From contig NC_087249.1 of assembly GCF_037042905.1 (NCBI RefSeq), positions 11,838,001 through 11,902,000 of the forward strand: a DNA stretch of 64,000 nucleotides, in the 5' to 3' direction. The notes beneath the pieces are model-generated. The model was not told the DNA's origin. It saw only the letters and a program-made list of their open reading frames with translations, and did not search any database. A program made the position numbers and the translations under genes. The stretch comes from Lytechinus pictus. Its lineage: Eukaryota; Echinodermata; Echinoidea; Temnopleuroida; Toxopneustidae. Positions 46,536 to 57,686 of this stretch are shown piece after piece; position 1 is the first letter of the stretch, and each line of letters opens with the position of its first letter.

Positions 46536-47039
46536 CACACACACGCTTAGGTTTACTTCATTGAGCTCGGTGCCCTTCCTCTTATAATTAAGAATTGCAC
46601 TCAAATAGGAGAAAAAATAAACTAATCCACTTCTTCCCCATTTATATAATCCTACACCCGCCACCGACTATGGATCTCATTTGGAAATTTAAAAATAAAT
46701 TTAGATTCAAAGTTTACAGTTTGATTTTAAAACCACACATACTAGGGTTAAAAATACTATCATAGGCCAGGATAATCACTACAAAAAATATTAATCATTG
46801 ACCAAATGAATTATTAAACAAAGACAAAATCTCTAACTGAGGGTAAGTTTACACAAACAAAACAAATCGGAGTAACAAAAATAAGGGTGTCATCACTGTC
46901 ATGAATTCCTTTCCTTTCTCAGGTCAGCTTATGAAAAATTTCAGTTCGCGCGCTTGCATTATTAAGATCCGGGATAAGTTAAGATACGGCCGCATACACT
47001 GTAAAAACTGTGGTGTTAACTAACACTAGTTAGTTGGTG

Positions 47040-47860
47040 CGAACATATTACTAATATCGTTTGTAAAATATCTCGGGCAATAGGTTGTGTAAGGCGGATT
47101 AAGCACTTACTGTCCTTTGATATTATGAAGAAGCTGTACTTTTCTATGATTTTACCTTACATTGATTACTGTATTACATCTTGGGGAAGCAGTGCAAAAA
47201 TACATTTAGATAAGATCCAAAAACTTCAAAATAAATATGCCAGAATGCTTTTGAAAAAAGATTATAATACATCACAAATTTCTTTGTTGCAGTCACTGAA
47301 GTGGCAATCAGCAGCGTATAAAATATCAGTATTGTGTTCTTGTATATAAAATAATGAATGATTTAGTTCCAAATTATTTAAAACCTTTAGTATGTAAACG
47401 GCCCGTGAAATACAGGACACGGTATTCTTTACGATGCCCCCTTCAGCTTCCCAAAGCTAGAATTGAACATAAAAGAAAATCTTTCGCATATGTCGGACCC
47501 AAATTATTTAATGCACTTCCTTCAAATTTACAAGTTTGTACCTCCTTGTTAGTTTTTAAAAAAATTATGCAAAGCCTTTCATACGAATTGATAAAGAGCG
47601 AAATGATATTCCATTGATTTACAATGCTATGTATGTTTAAATTGTCACTTCCCACTCTATATTTTGGTGTTAATTGTTTCTGATGTTAGATATTTTGTAT
47701 TTTGTATTTTTGATGTTGTTTGTTGTTGTTGTTCATAGTTATCTTGACATGTATTTTAAACTGCAGGGCGCCTTTGTAAAGCAGTTTTAAGAACTGAACA
47801 GGCCTACCCTGCAGTATAAAATAAATAAAACAAAATAAATAAATAAATAAATAAATAAAT
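47040..47860 (+). pseudogene. 5'-truncated LINE with 8-bp target duplication
   Basis: Encodes the reverse-transcriptase C-terminal region: LYFSMILPYIDYCITSWGSS, KIQKLQNKYARMLLKKDYNT, then a frameshift near 47340 into KIMNDLVPNYLKPLV and YVGPKLFNALPSNLQ. It ends in an (AAATA)n tail. Flanked by AGTTGGTG at 47032-47039 and 47861-47868. Inactive. Confidence 0.88.
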
Positions 47861-47913
47861 AGTTGGTGTTAATAGAGGACCACACCCTGAGGTGTTAAAA
47901 TTACACCCTAGAG

Positions 47914-49168
47914 CAGCCATTCTCAATTACTTTTTTTGAAGCGCCACATTTCTTGTTGAGAATCTGTAATGCTCCACTATCCCCCGCACTATCCATTATA
48001 CAAACCAGCTATGTATCAGCGGAGGGGGTCCAGAGGCCCCTGGTGGGGGTCGAGGGGGCAGAGCCCCCAGAAGTTTTTGAATATGAGGCCTTTTAAATTG
48101 CCCAGAGGGGCTCTAATTAATATCAACAGAAGAAATACAAATGCCAACAAACTACACAGTATGAATATTAAAAGAAAAATTACCAGTGACTTTTTCACAA
48201 CATACCAATGATACCACTAGTTCAAACTGTTTTGCACCAGACCTATTGGCTGATGAAAGTGGCGTAATGAGTAAAAAAAAATAAGGGGGCAAGATATGGC
48301 AGCTGAAGCAAAAATATTGAATTTTTCAATACAAAAATCTATATTTTGACATAATATTAAGAAAATAATACAATGTTCCACTCTTTCCCTTTCCTTTTCT
48401 TTCCTTTTCTCCTTTTTTTCTTGGCCGTGAAACACTTGGGGGCCCCCAATCCCCACCCCATCTGTGGCTGAAGTTACGTTCCCCGATTTTGCAAGGGCTG
48501 AAAATTAGGCGTTGCATTGCACTAACGCCCCAAACTGCCCCTCTCGATAGATCTCTCTCTCTCTACAACTCGTGTTAAGCAAGAGTGCATGCAGGCAATC
48601 ACAGCAGGCAATACATCTGACCATACATGTATTTCACTTTTACAACTTCGGATTTTAATCGGCTCCGGAAACAAAGTTTCTGCTTGTTATGTCCCAGAGT
48701 CATAATCTTTTATGATCAGGATGTACTTTGATTTGAATATCATATTATTTGATGTTTAACTCTTAACCAAAACGTATACTCTGGAAATGGAAAATTTCTC
48801 GCCGTTGAAAGAGAAATCCTACAAACGGGGTTTTCAAATCACTTGTGTGGAACATTAATTTTGTACAGCATAGAATAAATAAAAAGGAGAACACCATCGA
48901 CCCTCCATAATAGCTAGGGTTATCGAGTGCTAAATTGGACAAAATTTGAGGAAATCAATTAGCAATTAAGTGTCAAGTAAAGAGTTTTTGTTTTCTCTTT
49001 GTATTAAAATGATCACCAAATCCTTATTTCCAGGTTACTGGTATATACATTTTTTCTCACCAATTTTTCCTTATTTTTACGTTCTTTTTTTATACCTGCT
49101 CCCAAGCGCCACTCCGCAAGGCTCGGTGCGCCACAAGTGGCGCGCGCGCCACCATTTGATAATCCCTG
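47914..49168. mobile_element. Non-autonomous hAT element, 8-bp target duplication
   Basis: Ends CAGCCATTCTCAA and TTGATAATCCCTG (complement CAGGGATTATCAA), the classic hAT terminal pattern. Flanked by CCCTAGAG at 47906-47913 and 49169-49176. The interior includes a GGCGTAATGAG repeat copy (about 48250-48480). No transposase frame. Confidence 0.9.
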
Positions 49169-49224
49169 CCCTAGAGATTGAACATAACACCAAAGAGTGT
49201 AAATGTAACAACCAAAGGTGTTGT

Positions 49225-49352
49225 AAGGACCCCATTGGAAATAATTAGCCATCTCGGCTTTCATGGGCAATCCTGTCAAGGTATACACTTCTGTTCATAT
49301 TTTCTTGTACTTGTTCATAGTTACCTGACAAATAAAATCAATCAATCAATCA
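49225..49352 (+). mobile_element. LINE 3' tail fragment ending (AATC)n
   Basis: About 128 bp starting GACCCCATTGGAAATAATTA, carrying GGCTTTCATGGGCAATCCTG and ending AATAAAATCAATCAATCAAT. It interrupts the MITE between GGTGTTGT and ATAACACC. A strongly 5'-truncated CR1/L2-type insertion with no clear duplication. Confidence 0.75.
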
Positions 49353-49446
49353 ATAACACCTATAGGTGTTAAACTAACACTGTAAATTTAACACCGGTGT
49401 AAAATAACTGCTTTGGTCCTCTATGTACACCGGTTAACACCACAGT

Positions 49447-50336
49447 CGTTTGAAGTATTATTATGTACCCTGTTCATAAATGTCTAGCTTTCTACAATTA
49501 ATAATCCCTTTATAACAGTTCTATCATATCCCGGTACTATAAGAATCACACCGTACGATACTAGATCCGCCCCTGCGATTCTATATTCGTCTTGAATTAC
49601 ACGATTTATATTCCCGTTTTATATCTCTCTTTCTTTACCTCCTCTTATTTTCCCCGGCTACCTTGGGGCGCCATGACAATGACGACGACGGCGATGATGA
49701 TGATTGTAGTGATGATGGTGGTGACGGGGGTGGTGATAATGCATGGTAGGGGTAATATTGTTGATGATAATGGTGGTGGTGTTTTTTTTTTTTTTAATAA
49801 TAGGTCAATGATGATGATGATGATGTTGATGAAATAAAGAAAAGAATAAATTTCCAGAAAAATATTTTCTTTCAGATTGGCCTACGTGTGCCATGTGCGA
49901 GTACGTGAGAGTTGAGTGAAATGAATATGCTCAGGTTTTGCAGGATTGTCAGACATGATGAATATGTGTTGACAACTTTTTCCAGTTTCGAAAAGTCCGA
50001 AAAGATCACACAAATATTCATATGAACTCGAAATATGTCTTCTTCTGATCGACTGTTCAGGTAGAAACTACGATATAGAAAAGTGTGGGATTCTATAGCT
50101 ACCATGTTTGTTTCTATTTTTTTTTCAATTTCTGACACCCTTGCCTCTGAAAGTGTTCCTGGAATGTTTGTTTCGCAAAACCTTGAAATCTATAGTCTTG
50201 ACAAGATTCTCCACTCCTCATCATTTCTCCTCTTTTACTCTCTCTGCATGTCTTTATTTCGCATTGTTTTCTTTCTATTACCCTTCTTTTTCCCTCCGTC
50301 CTGTTACCTTAGTATCATAATGTATTAATAACAAGG
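49447..50336. other. Unassigned stretch
   Basis: Imperfect GATG/GTGATG repeats at 49672-49835. Frames on both strands over 49870-50330 match nothing I know. No gene called. Confidence 0.3.
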
Positions 50337-50641
50337 CCATGGGAACGATTTTTTTTACTGGGGGTGCTGATATCAATTTGAAAAGAACAAAAAAAAAGCC
50401 CCCCCCCAAAAAAAATAAAGTTTTACTACAAAATGGAGCTCAATTTAGTCCAGAGACATTTGAAAAGCAGAAAAAAGGCTTCACTACAATATGAAGGTCA
50501 TTTTGGCTACATTCTTCAATTTTTACACATCTTCCAGAGTAACTGGGGGTGCCGCCTATGAAGAATAATACACGCAGCACCCCAAGAAAATTTTCGGTAG
50601 TGATTCAGCACCCTCAGCTGCATCCCCGCTTCCCAGGGCCA
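50337..50641. mobile_element. Short member of the CCTGGGAA...GGGGGTGCT element family
   Basis: Begins GGGAACGATTTTTTTTACTG then GGGGTGCT, and ends GCACCCTCAGCTGCATCCCC GCTTCCCAGG (split for length). The same ends bound the large element at 55108-57686 and a fragment at 58045-58115. Confidence 0.65.
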
Positions 50642-50709
50642 TGATAAAAATGTTAACATAGGTAGGAAACGTACTTGAAATCTATTATTATCATACACTT
50701 AAACTTAAA

Positions 50710-51036
50710 GGCCCGTATTCTGAAGTCAGGTTTAACTTAGACAACGGTCTAACTCTGTACTAAAATTATGGGAAGCCACGAATTCAAATAAAAAATTCTG
50801 TCTATATTGTATATTTGTTATGTTTAGTAATTTTTATCCTTTTGCTTTCATAATGAATAAAAATACTTCAAAATACTTAAGTTATCATTCCCTGACAATT
50901 ATGAACAATTTTGATTGTCATTTGAGTTAATAAACTGAATGTTTACTGTAGGGATTTATGCTCCAATTGGCTCTCCATACTTAAACCACAACTTTAAACC
51001 AGGGTTTAATTTAAACTCGAGTTCAGAATACGGGCC
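50710..51036. mobile_element. MITE family 3, copy 2
   Basis: Ends GGCCCGTATTCTGAAGTC and GAGTTCAGAATACGGGCC, with inner GTTTAACTTAGAC and GTTTAATTTAAACTC words as in the copy at 10453-10755. Confidence 0.8.
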
Positions 51037-52039
51037 AAAGAATTAGATGCAATGTTGGTAAAGGGTTTGTCGAAATGGTCTAAATTTGCAGCATATTGGT
51101 AGTGATGACTTGACAAAGCCAAATAGAAATAAAATCGGATAGATGGAGTTTAGAAAAAACGAGCTGTATTAAGTACCCGCAGAATTATAGTTGAATTCTG
51201 GATAAATTTAGATTCAACAGTTAACGAATGTTTGCAAGCAATGATCTCAATGGATGTTAATCATGTGAATGGTTATTTAATTTACATCATGGTATAAAAA
51301 AAATATGGTAGTATGCATGTATAGGACTGGAAAAAAAAAACCTGAAATGAATAATGGAGCAATTCAAATGATCGCCGTACACGTGGTGCTATATTGTGTG
51401 GAAGTCAAGTTTTATGGGTCATGATCAAGAGCACCACCACCACCACTACTACTACTTCTTGATTATTCTTCTTCTTCCCCTCCTCCTCCACTGTAGAAAA
51501 TATTGGGTAAAATTTTAACCATTACGAGAGTAATTGTGTCCAACCAATCTGGGGCAGTATTTTACCCAGTAAGGTTAAAAAATAAGCAGCAATTAGTTAA
51601 GAATAGGCATAATTTTCATCACACTGGATAAATAAAAATGCCCCCCAAAATGCCAATGTTGATTTGAAACATAATTACCCTTATTGAGCATTTTACCCAT
51701 CCTCCTCCTCCTCCTCCTCCTCCTTCTCCTTCTTCTTCTTCTTCTTCTTTTTTTCAATTTAATTCAAGGTTTATTAAAAACAAAATTCGCAACTAAATGG
51801 CTGAATTAATGGTCATGTATATAAATTACAAATAATTCAAAGACTCATTACATATTTCAAACATTTAAAAGCAGTAAACTTTGTAAAAACTAACATAAGA
51901 AATAGAAGAAGAAGAAGTAGAAGAAGAAGAAGAAGAAGAAGAAGAGAAGAAGACGAAGAAGAAGAAGAAAAAGAAGAAGAAAACGAAAGAGAATAAAAAG
52001 AAGAAGAAGAAGAAAAAGAAGGAGAAGAAGAAGAAGAAA
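51037..52039. repeat. Trinucleotide-rich stretch
   Basis: (CCT)n and (CTT)n at 51701-51750 and (GAA)n from 51905 to 52039, plus a possible MITE start CACTGTAGAAAATATTGGG near 51490. The long Phe/Ser frame across the GAA tract on minus is an artefact. Confidence 0.75.
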
Positions 52040-52200
52040 CAAGTGCATACTAACAATGCAGATAACATTTATATTTCATATGAATGTAGGATAAAAAGAA
52101 AAGTCAATCAATTGCCTAGCTGACGGGCGTATAGGTGCCTTGGCTGGGGATCGAATCCCGGTCAGGCGCCCTATTATACCACTCGGCCACGGCACCTCCA
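52040..52200 (-). mobile_element. tRNA-derived SINE, second copy of the 28031 family
   Basis: On minus: A box TGGCCGAGTGG, B box GATTCGATCCC, GGCACCTATACGCCCGTCAG and a 3' body ending GTATGCACTTGTTTC, parallel to 28031-28216. It runs into the GAA array, so its tail may have seeded that microsatellite. Confidence 0.8.
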
Positions 52201-52379
52201 CAAATTTGCAATTATGCTACAAGACATGCAAGCTCTGAATTCCACTATCCTGATGCTAGAACTAAATTCACTCTTAACACTTCCCGCGGGTCCGAGATGT
52301 TGGAATGCACAGCTGGATTCGGACATAATAATAATAATAATAATAAATAATAAATGATAAATAATAATAATAACGTTTT

Positions 52380-52605
52380 GTTTACCCAGGGTAACCACTG
52401 CAATTAGGAAATTGCTCTACCAGTGGGCCATGTATACCATAATATTTTATATATACTCTTCTCCAATCTATATGCCGAGCGCCTATATTATAGCAGGAAG
52501 CAAGAAGGTCCCATTTTCTTTTATATGTTTTTTGGTATGACTCGACCAGGGATCGAACCCAGAGCGGGTGCTCTACATGGCTGCACTGAGCCACTATGAC
52601 CGGTT
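52380..52605 (-). mobile_element. Second type of tRNA-derived SINE
   Basis: On minus it starts ATAGTGGCTCAGTGCAGCC (A-box region) with B box GGGTTCGATCCC. The body GGCCCACTGGTAGAGCAATT then runs towards an ATT-rich end. Distinct from the 28031 family in both head and body. Confidence 0.7.
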
Positions 52606-54765
52606 TTAAACACATCAATAATTTTGAGACTTTTAATTGCGTTCATAGTTTACAAAACAAAAGAATGGTCAACGTTGTACAAGTTTGTTGTAGGAGTGAA
52701 CATACCTCCCCCCCAAAAAAAGGACCAGAAAAGGGAAAGCTGCCCAAGCTACCCCTCTTAGGCCGGCGGTCGAAGAGGAAGATCAAGGGGTTATGGTGGT
52801 GGTAGAGGAGGAGGAGGTAGAGGAGGAAGAGGAGGGGGTACAGGAGGAGGATGAAAATCTTACTGCTGAGCCAGCTGGAAAGAGAAAAAAGACGATCACA
52901 TGTCTTGATGACGAAATGGGTTACCTCTGCAGAAATATTTAAATTGATTATGTTTTGAAAATAAATTGAATTCTAACCACAGTGACAGTAGACGATATCA
53001 AATTTTGTTAATGATTCGATCACTAATGTATTTATTGGGAAAGGCAATCTTTAGGGAGATTCTGGCATTGTGCCCCCTCCCCCTCTTTTTTATGAGTGCT
53101 CTCACATCAGTAGACAACTTCTTGTCAGCAAATTTGAAAGGAATTTATTAAATATTTTTGAGTGACAAACTTTTGTGGAAAAAAATAAACAGAATATCAA
53201 AGATTTTTATGCTCTTTTATGAAATTCTGGATGCGTCCCTCATATTGACTATTAGGCTCATCGACATCTTTTGAACGAAATTTTAAAAATATTGTATATT
53301 ATGACTTAGGTGACAGCCAGGATCGGACCCTGTATCTTTTTGGCCTTCTCCTGCTCCTGTACTCGCTTTTAACTTTTATAACTGATGGTCTTTTAGAATG
53401 CCAAGATGTATAAGTCCAACCAAATTCTGGACATCCATGTTGGTCGGAGGTTGGCAATCGACTGAAAAATGTGTCATCTGCCGCGATTAGTATGCCGATT
53501 GCTTGAAATCGTTTCAAGAGCCCATCATGAACGTAACATAATCGCTCCATTCGTAGCACCACCGTACCGAGGTCCTAATTAGCGTATGAGCCTCGTTGTA
53601 CGATCGCTTTGATCGCAGAAGCAGCGCATCACATCTGCCTCGAATCGTCGCAAGAAAGTGGCATCGTCGTACTTTCAGCGTATTACCATCGCCTTCAGCG
53701 CTGGTCGGTCGCATAGAAGTTGCAGTGCAATCGTCTCGCAGGCTAAAAATAGAATTCGAGGAAGATTCTGCTACGATTTGCAGGATTTACACAGATCGCC
53801 ATGGTCGCCACGATCGCCTTCCTAGTGAGATGGGGGTATAAAGGACCCCTGTCATTGTACCCCTTTAATTCTGTTCTGACAGAATAGGCGTTAAGATGGT
53901 AACTTTTCTTTGACTAGATAGCAGTTCACAAATTTATGATATTTTATTCTTAGAAACACAATATTGTTTATTTCTAATTCGTAATCAACCTCGAACAATA
54001 AGATATATGATGCCTTATATTCAACTTTTGTGACCCAATTTGTGTTGATTATTCTCAGTTCTTTAATTATTATTCAGATCGCTCATCTGATTTAAAGTTA
54101 AATGTTATCGATGCTGACAACAATTTACTTATTAAGCAATATAACTATCATTGCCTTCTTCATGATTAAAAACCCATTCATTTAATGATAGAATCCTATG
54201 TTTGTTAGCCTCAAAAGACCCTTGACCTTCACCAAGTGACCTGATAATTAATCCATCTATTTATATTTTTCAATAGTATATTTAAAATTGAAAATAATAC
54301 ACTTAAGTTAAGCTTTTGATGTTGATACCACATTATAGTCAAATTTCATTGACCATAACTTTGACCTGAAACTCAGGCACAATGATCAGTGATAGTTGAT
54401 TACGTTATGTCCAAGTTTCATGAAATAGATTCATATATACACTCTCAATGTTTTCCCATTTCAAAAATTATTTTGGTTGAGATTCAATGATGATAATACA
54501 ACATGATCAAATTTTGGTGATCGTAATGACCCCAGACCTTGATCATTGCCATTTTAGATATTTTAATGGCAATAATCTCTGATAAGGCGGTCAAGACCAC
54601 GTCACCTCCTGATATAGATTTAAGATTGCCCAGCATTAAAATAAGTGTAATCGGAAAATTTATTTGAGCCCTATAGTATGTCGATATGATCAGTAATTGA
54701 AAATGACCGGAGATGGTATATTTATACGTTAACAAGCATAACAATTATGTCATATTGATCAACCT
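52606..54765. other. Unassigned and diffuse repeat sequence
   Basis: GGA-rich patch at 52796-52850 and a CG-containing stretch at about 53550-53840 with dense frames on both strands but no recognisable protein. Dispersed CCTTGACC/GTGACCTG-type sequence lies at about 54200-54600. No gene called. Confidence 0.3.
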
Positions 54766-55080
54766 GAAATTATGGGAAATGAAAGAAAAATCACATTCTG
54801 CATTGTTTTTATCAAATTTGTACTTTCTGAGAAAAACAGCTGTTACTAAGGCAACAGGAGGTTTGCAACATTGATATTTATCATTACGAGCAAATGTTAC
54901 CAATGAAACATCAATTTTTATCTTTCTTATAACTCATGCAGACCATTTTAATGTAATTTTTGTTTAATATCAAATGAGTGGGTCAAACCTTATACGCATG
55001 TAGATTGTGATATTTATGGTATTTTCCACTATGTTATTTGGTTACCATGGTTATGGCTTAAGATGCTATTTATACATTTG
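54766..55080. repeat. Dispersed repeat with X-box-like words, copy 1
   Basis: Shares TATGGGAAATGAAAGAAAAA, TTTGCAACATTGATATTTAT and AACTCATGCAGA with copy 2 at 58125-58570. Contains GTTACCATGGTTAT near 55040. Confidence 0.7.
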
Positions 55081-55639
55081 GCAAGAGGCAAGTATAGATC
55101 TAACACCCAGGGACCTGGGAACGATTTTTTTCAGTGGGGGTGCTCAAATCTCTCCTCAAAGGTCGGGGGGGGGGGGGGTGAGGGGACACAATTGAGTTTT
55201 CCAAAATTACACACACACACACACACACACACACCTCTAAGGGCACCACACACACACCCACCAACCCCCCCCCCACCACACACACACACACATACACATA
55301 TATATATATATGTATATATATATAGTGTGATGATAAGTTTACTTCTACCAATCGCTGTTGAGTTGTATATATATATATATAAACATATATATGACAGTCG
55401 CTTCTTAGCTTTCTTCTTATAAAAGAACATAGATATATAATTAGAAAACTCTATTTTTTTTTTGGGGGGGGGGGGAAATTTCATGTATTTTGTCCTGAAA
55501 ATTGAACATTTTGAGCAATGTTTGTGGTCCTGAACAAGATGCGTATGTAACAAATAATAACTGCGAACGCGATCAGATATTTGTTATATACGCTCTGGTC
55601 TGATCGAAAGGGAAGTGTTATAAGGACTGTTTGCAGTTG

Positions 55640-56030
55640 CCCATTAAGACGATACATATATAAACAATCAAATAATGCGAGCGCGAAGCGCGAGCTGAAA
55701 AATTTTATATTCCGACCTAAATACTGGACATTCTAAGCACTTTTTGTAATCATGAACAGGATAGGTATATAACTATACAATTGATGCGAGCGCGAAGCGC
55801 GAGCGGAAACAAAATTGAGATTTCAGACCAAAAAACCCCGAGACATTCTAAGCACTTTTCTAATAGTGAATTAAAAGGACAGGTATATAACTATACAATT
55901 GATGCGAGCGCGAAGCGAGAGTGGAAATAAAAATGAGATATCAGACCTAAAAACGGGACATCTTAAGCACTTTTCTAATCATGAACAGGATAGATATACA
56001 GTTCGTCCCATAAAAAACGAAATCGAGATT
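55640..56030. repeat. Tandem units with GAGCGCGAAGCGCGAGC core
   Basis: Cores start at 55677, 55786 and 55904 (spacing 109 and 118 bp). Each is followed by GAGATNTCAGACC, GACATTCTAAGCACTTTT and GAACAGGATAGGTATATAAC. Isolated units recur at about 56414 and 57418. Confidence 0.85.
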
Positions 56031-56499
56031 TAGCGATGATTTATCATAACTTAATCATAAATAAAATAGACAAATGACCTACCAATTTAAAGCTTAGAAT
56101 CTCCTCTTTCATCTGATATTACTTAGATTATTTCTCATTTAAGCATGAGTGAGCAAAAGCAATTTGAAGAAAGGATAGTAAAAAACTCATTTGGCGGGGA
56201 GTATCTGAATTTCAAAAAGAAAATCACATGCCTAAAAAGTTCAATATCTGCTCTCTTTTTTGATACAGAAAATGGTCAAGAAGTAAAAAAAAAGTTATGT
56301 TCCCTCGAAACAATGCTTGTATTGAGATTTCAGGCCTATAATCGGGACATTCTATTCATGTTTTGTAAATCAAGAAAATGATGGGTAATTGGATATATTT
56401 TTACATTAATAATGTGAGCGCGAAGCGCGAGCAGAATTTTTTTGATATTCTGATCTGAAACTCCACACTGAATGTGATATGGTTTGAACAGATAAAGAA

Positions 56500-57300
56500 A
56501 AATCAGACGAACATAAGAATAAAGATTTGATCAAAATCCGACAAGGTATATCAAAGTTATTGCATTTTAAAGATTAGCATTATTCCGGTGAAACAGTTTT
56601 AAGCATGTCTTTATTGATATTCAATGAGCAAACTGATGGTGTCATATCCCCACTTTTTCTTTTGTATTTTATTATATAAAATTAGGTTTATTCTATATTT
56701 TCCCTTCAAGAACCAAAAACAGTTTAATTGACAACTTATTTAGTCTATTGTATTAGATATTCTTTGCTGCAACTTATTTCATTATAAGGGAGACATATCA
56801 TTTACACTGGTATGAAAAAATGAAACAATTTTGATTCCATGTAATAACACAAGAAACAGGATAGTGGGGATGTGACATCTTCAACCCACATGGGCGGAAG
56901 TCCCAGAGGGGACAGGGGGAAGTGTCCCCCCTACCAAAAATAGTAGGGGGACACAATATCAAATGCCCCCCATACTATTTTTGGTCTTTCATGGAGAAAA
57001 ATACATCACTTCACAATCAAAATAATACATGTATTTTGGACTAAATGACCCTACATTTTGGGTGAAAACTATGGTTAAAATGACCTTACATTTAGGGGAT
57101 AACCTCTTTTTTGCTTGTCAAATTTTCCAGGCCCTGGTCCCCCTACCTTTGGGGACAGATTTCCGCCCATGTCAACCCATCTATTAAATATTCATGACGA
57201 CATGCATATCACCATTTTCATAAAATATTGCTAAACTTTAGAATTAAATAACCAACTATTTGTTATCAGATTTTCATAAAATTGTATTTGATATAAATAT
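56500..57300. mobile_element. Foldback element, copy 3, hosting a mini-hAT
   Basis: Left arm TTTGATCAAAATCCGACAAG then GTATATCAAAGTTATTGC; right arm holds inverted relatives (CAACTATTTGTTATCAGATT). Same family as 13012-13700 and 34440-34885. Confidence 0.6.
56889..57171. mobile_element. Mini-hAT family, copy 3
   Basis: 283 bp, ends CATGGGCGGAAGTCCC and GATTTCCGCCCATG, flanked by TCAACCCA at 56881-56888 and 57172-57179. GGGGGAC words and TTTTTGCTTGTCAAATT connect it to 13824-14039 and 26603-26750. Confidence 0.85.
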
Positions 57301-57686
57301 TTTCAGCCCGGAGTAGCCCCAAAACAAGCTGCGTATCTGAATAAACATGGGTGTGCTTTAAAGTTAGACCTAGTATCTGGGCATTGTAAATACATATTTA
57401 TTATAAAAATCAATAATGCGAGCGCGAAGCGCGAGCAGAAAATATTTAATATTCCGATCTGAAAAAGGGTGAATTTAAACACTATTTTAAGTACTGTGTC
57501 GGAAAATTCTGAAGGGGGGGGGGGGAGGGGGGTTCTACAAAACGTCGTTCATTCTCATTACATTTCTGTCATTTATCAACTTAGCACTAGATTTCCAGGA
57601 GGTGCTGCCTATGGCAAATAACACATGCAGCAGCCCCAAATTGTGGGGTTGCTTCACCCCCAGCACCCCCGCTTCCCAGGGCCATA

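Larger units (their letters stand above)
46997..49446. mobile_element. MITE family 2 copy cut into four pieces by three later insertions
   Basis: The pieces are 46997-47039, 47861-47913, 49169-49224 and 49353-49446. Placed end to end they match the uninterrupted copy at 30933-31162 in order and orientation. The interruptions are a LINE (47040-47860), a hAT element (47914-49168) and a LINE 3' tail (49225-49352). The first two are flanked by duplicated MITE sequence, so the MITE was there first. Confidence 0.88.
55108..57686. mobile_element. Large element with CCTGGGAA ends, carrying a tandem array and nested insertions
   Basis: Left end CCTGGGAACGATTTTTTTCA then GTGGGGGTGCT; right end AGCACCCCCGCTTCCCAGGG. 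The interior has CA/TA microsatellites, repeats with the core GAGCGCGAAGCGCGAGC, a nested foldback (56500-57300) and within that a mini-hAT (56889-57171). The left and right ends could belong to separate copies of one family. Confidence 0.55.

Noticed and set aside
52596-52925. Arg/Lys- and Glu-rich frame with GKRKKTITCLDDEMG
   Set aside because: Driven by a GGA-rich low-complexity tract; short and without a domain.
53299-53841. Dense short frames in a CG-containing stretch
   Set aside because: Frames overlap on opposite strands with no motif or splice structure; probably a decayed repeat.
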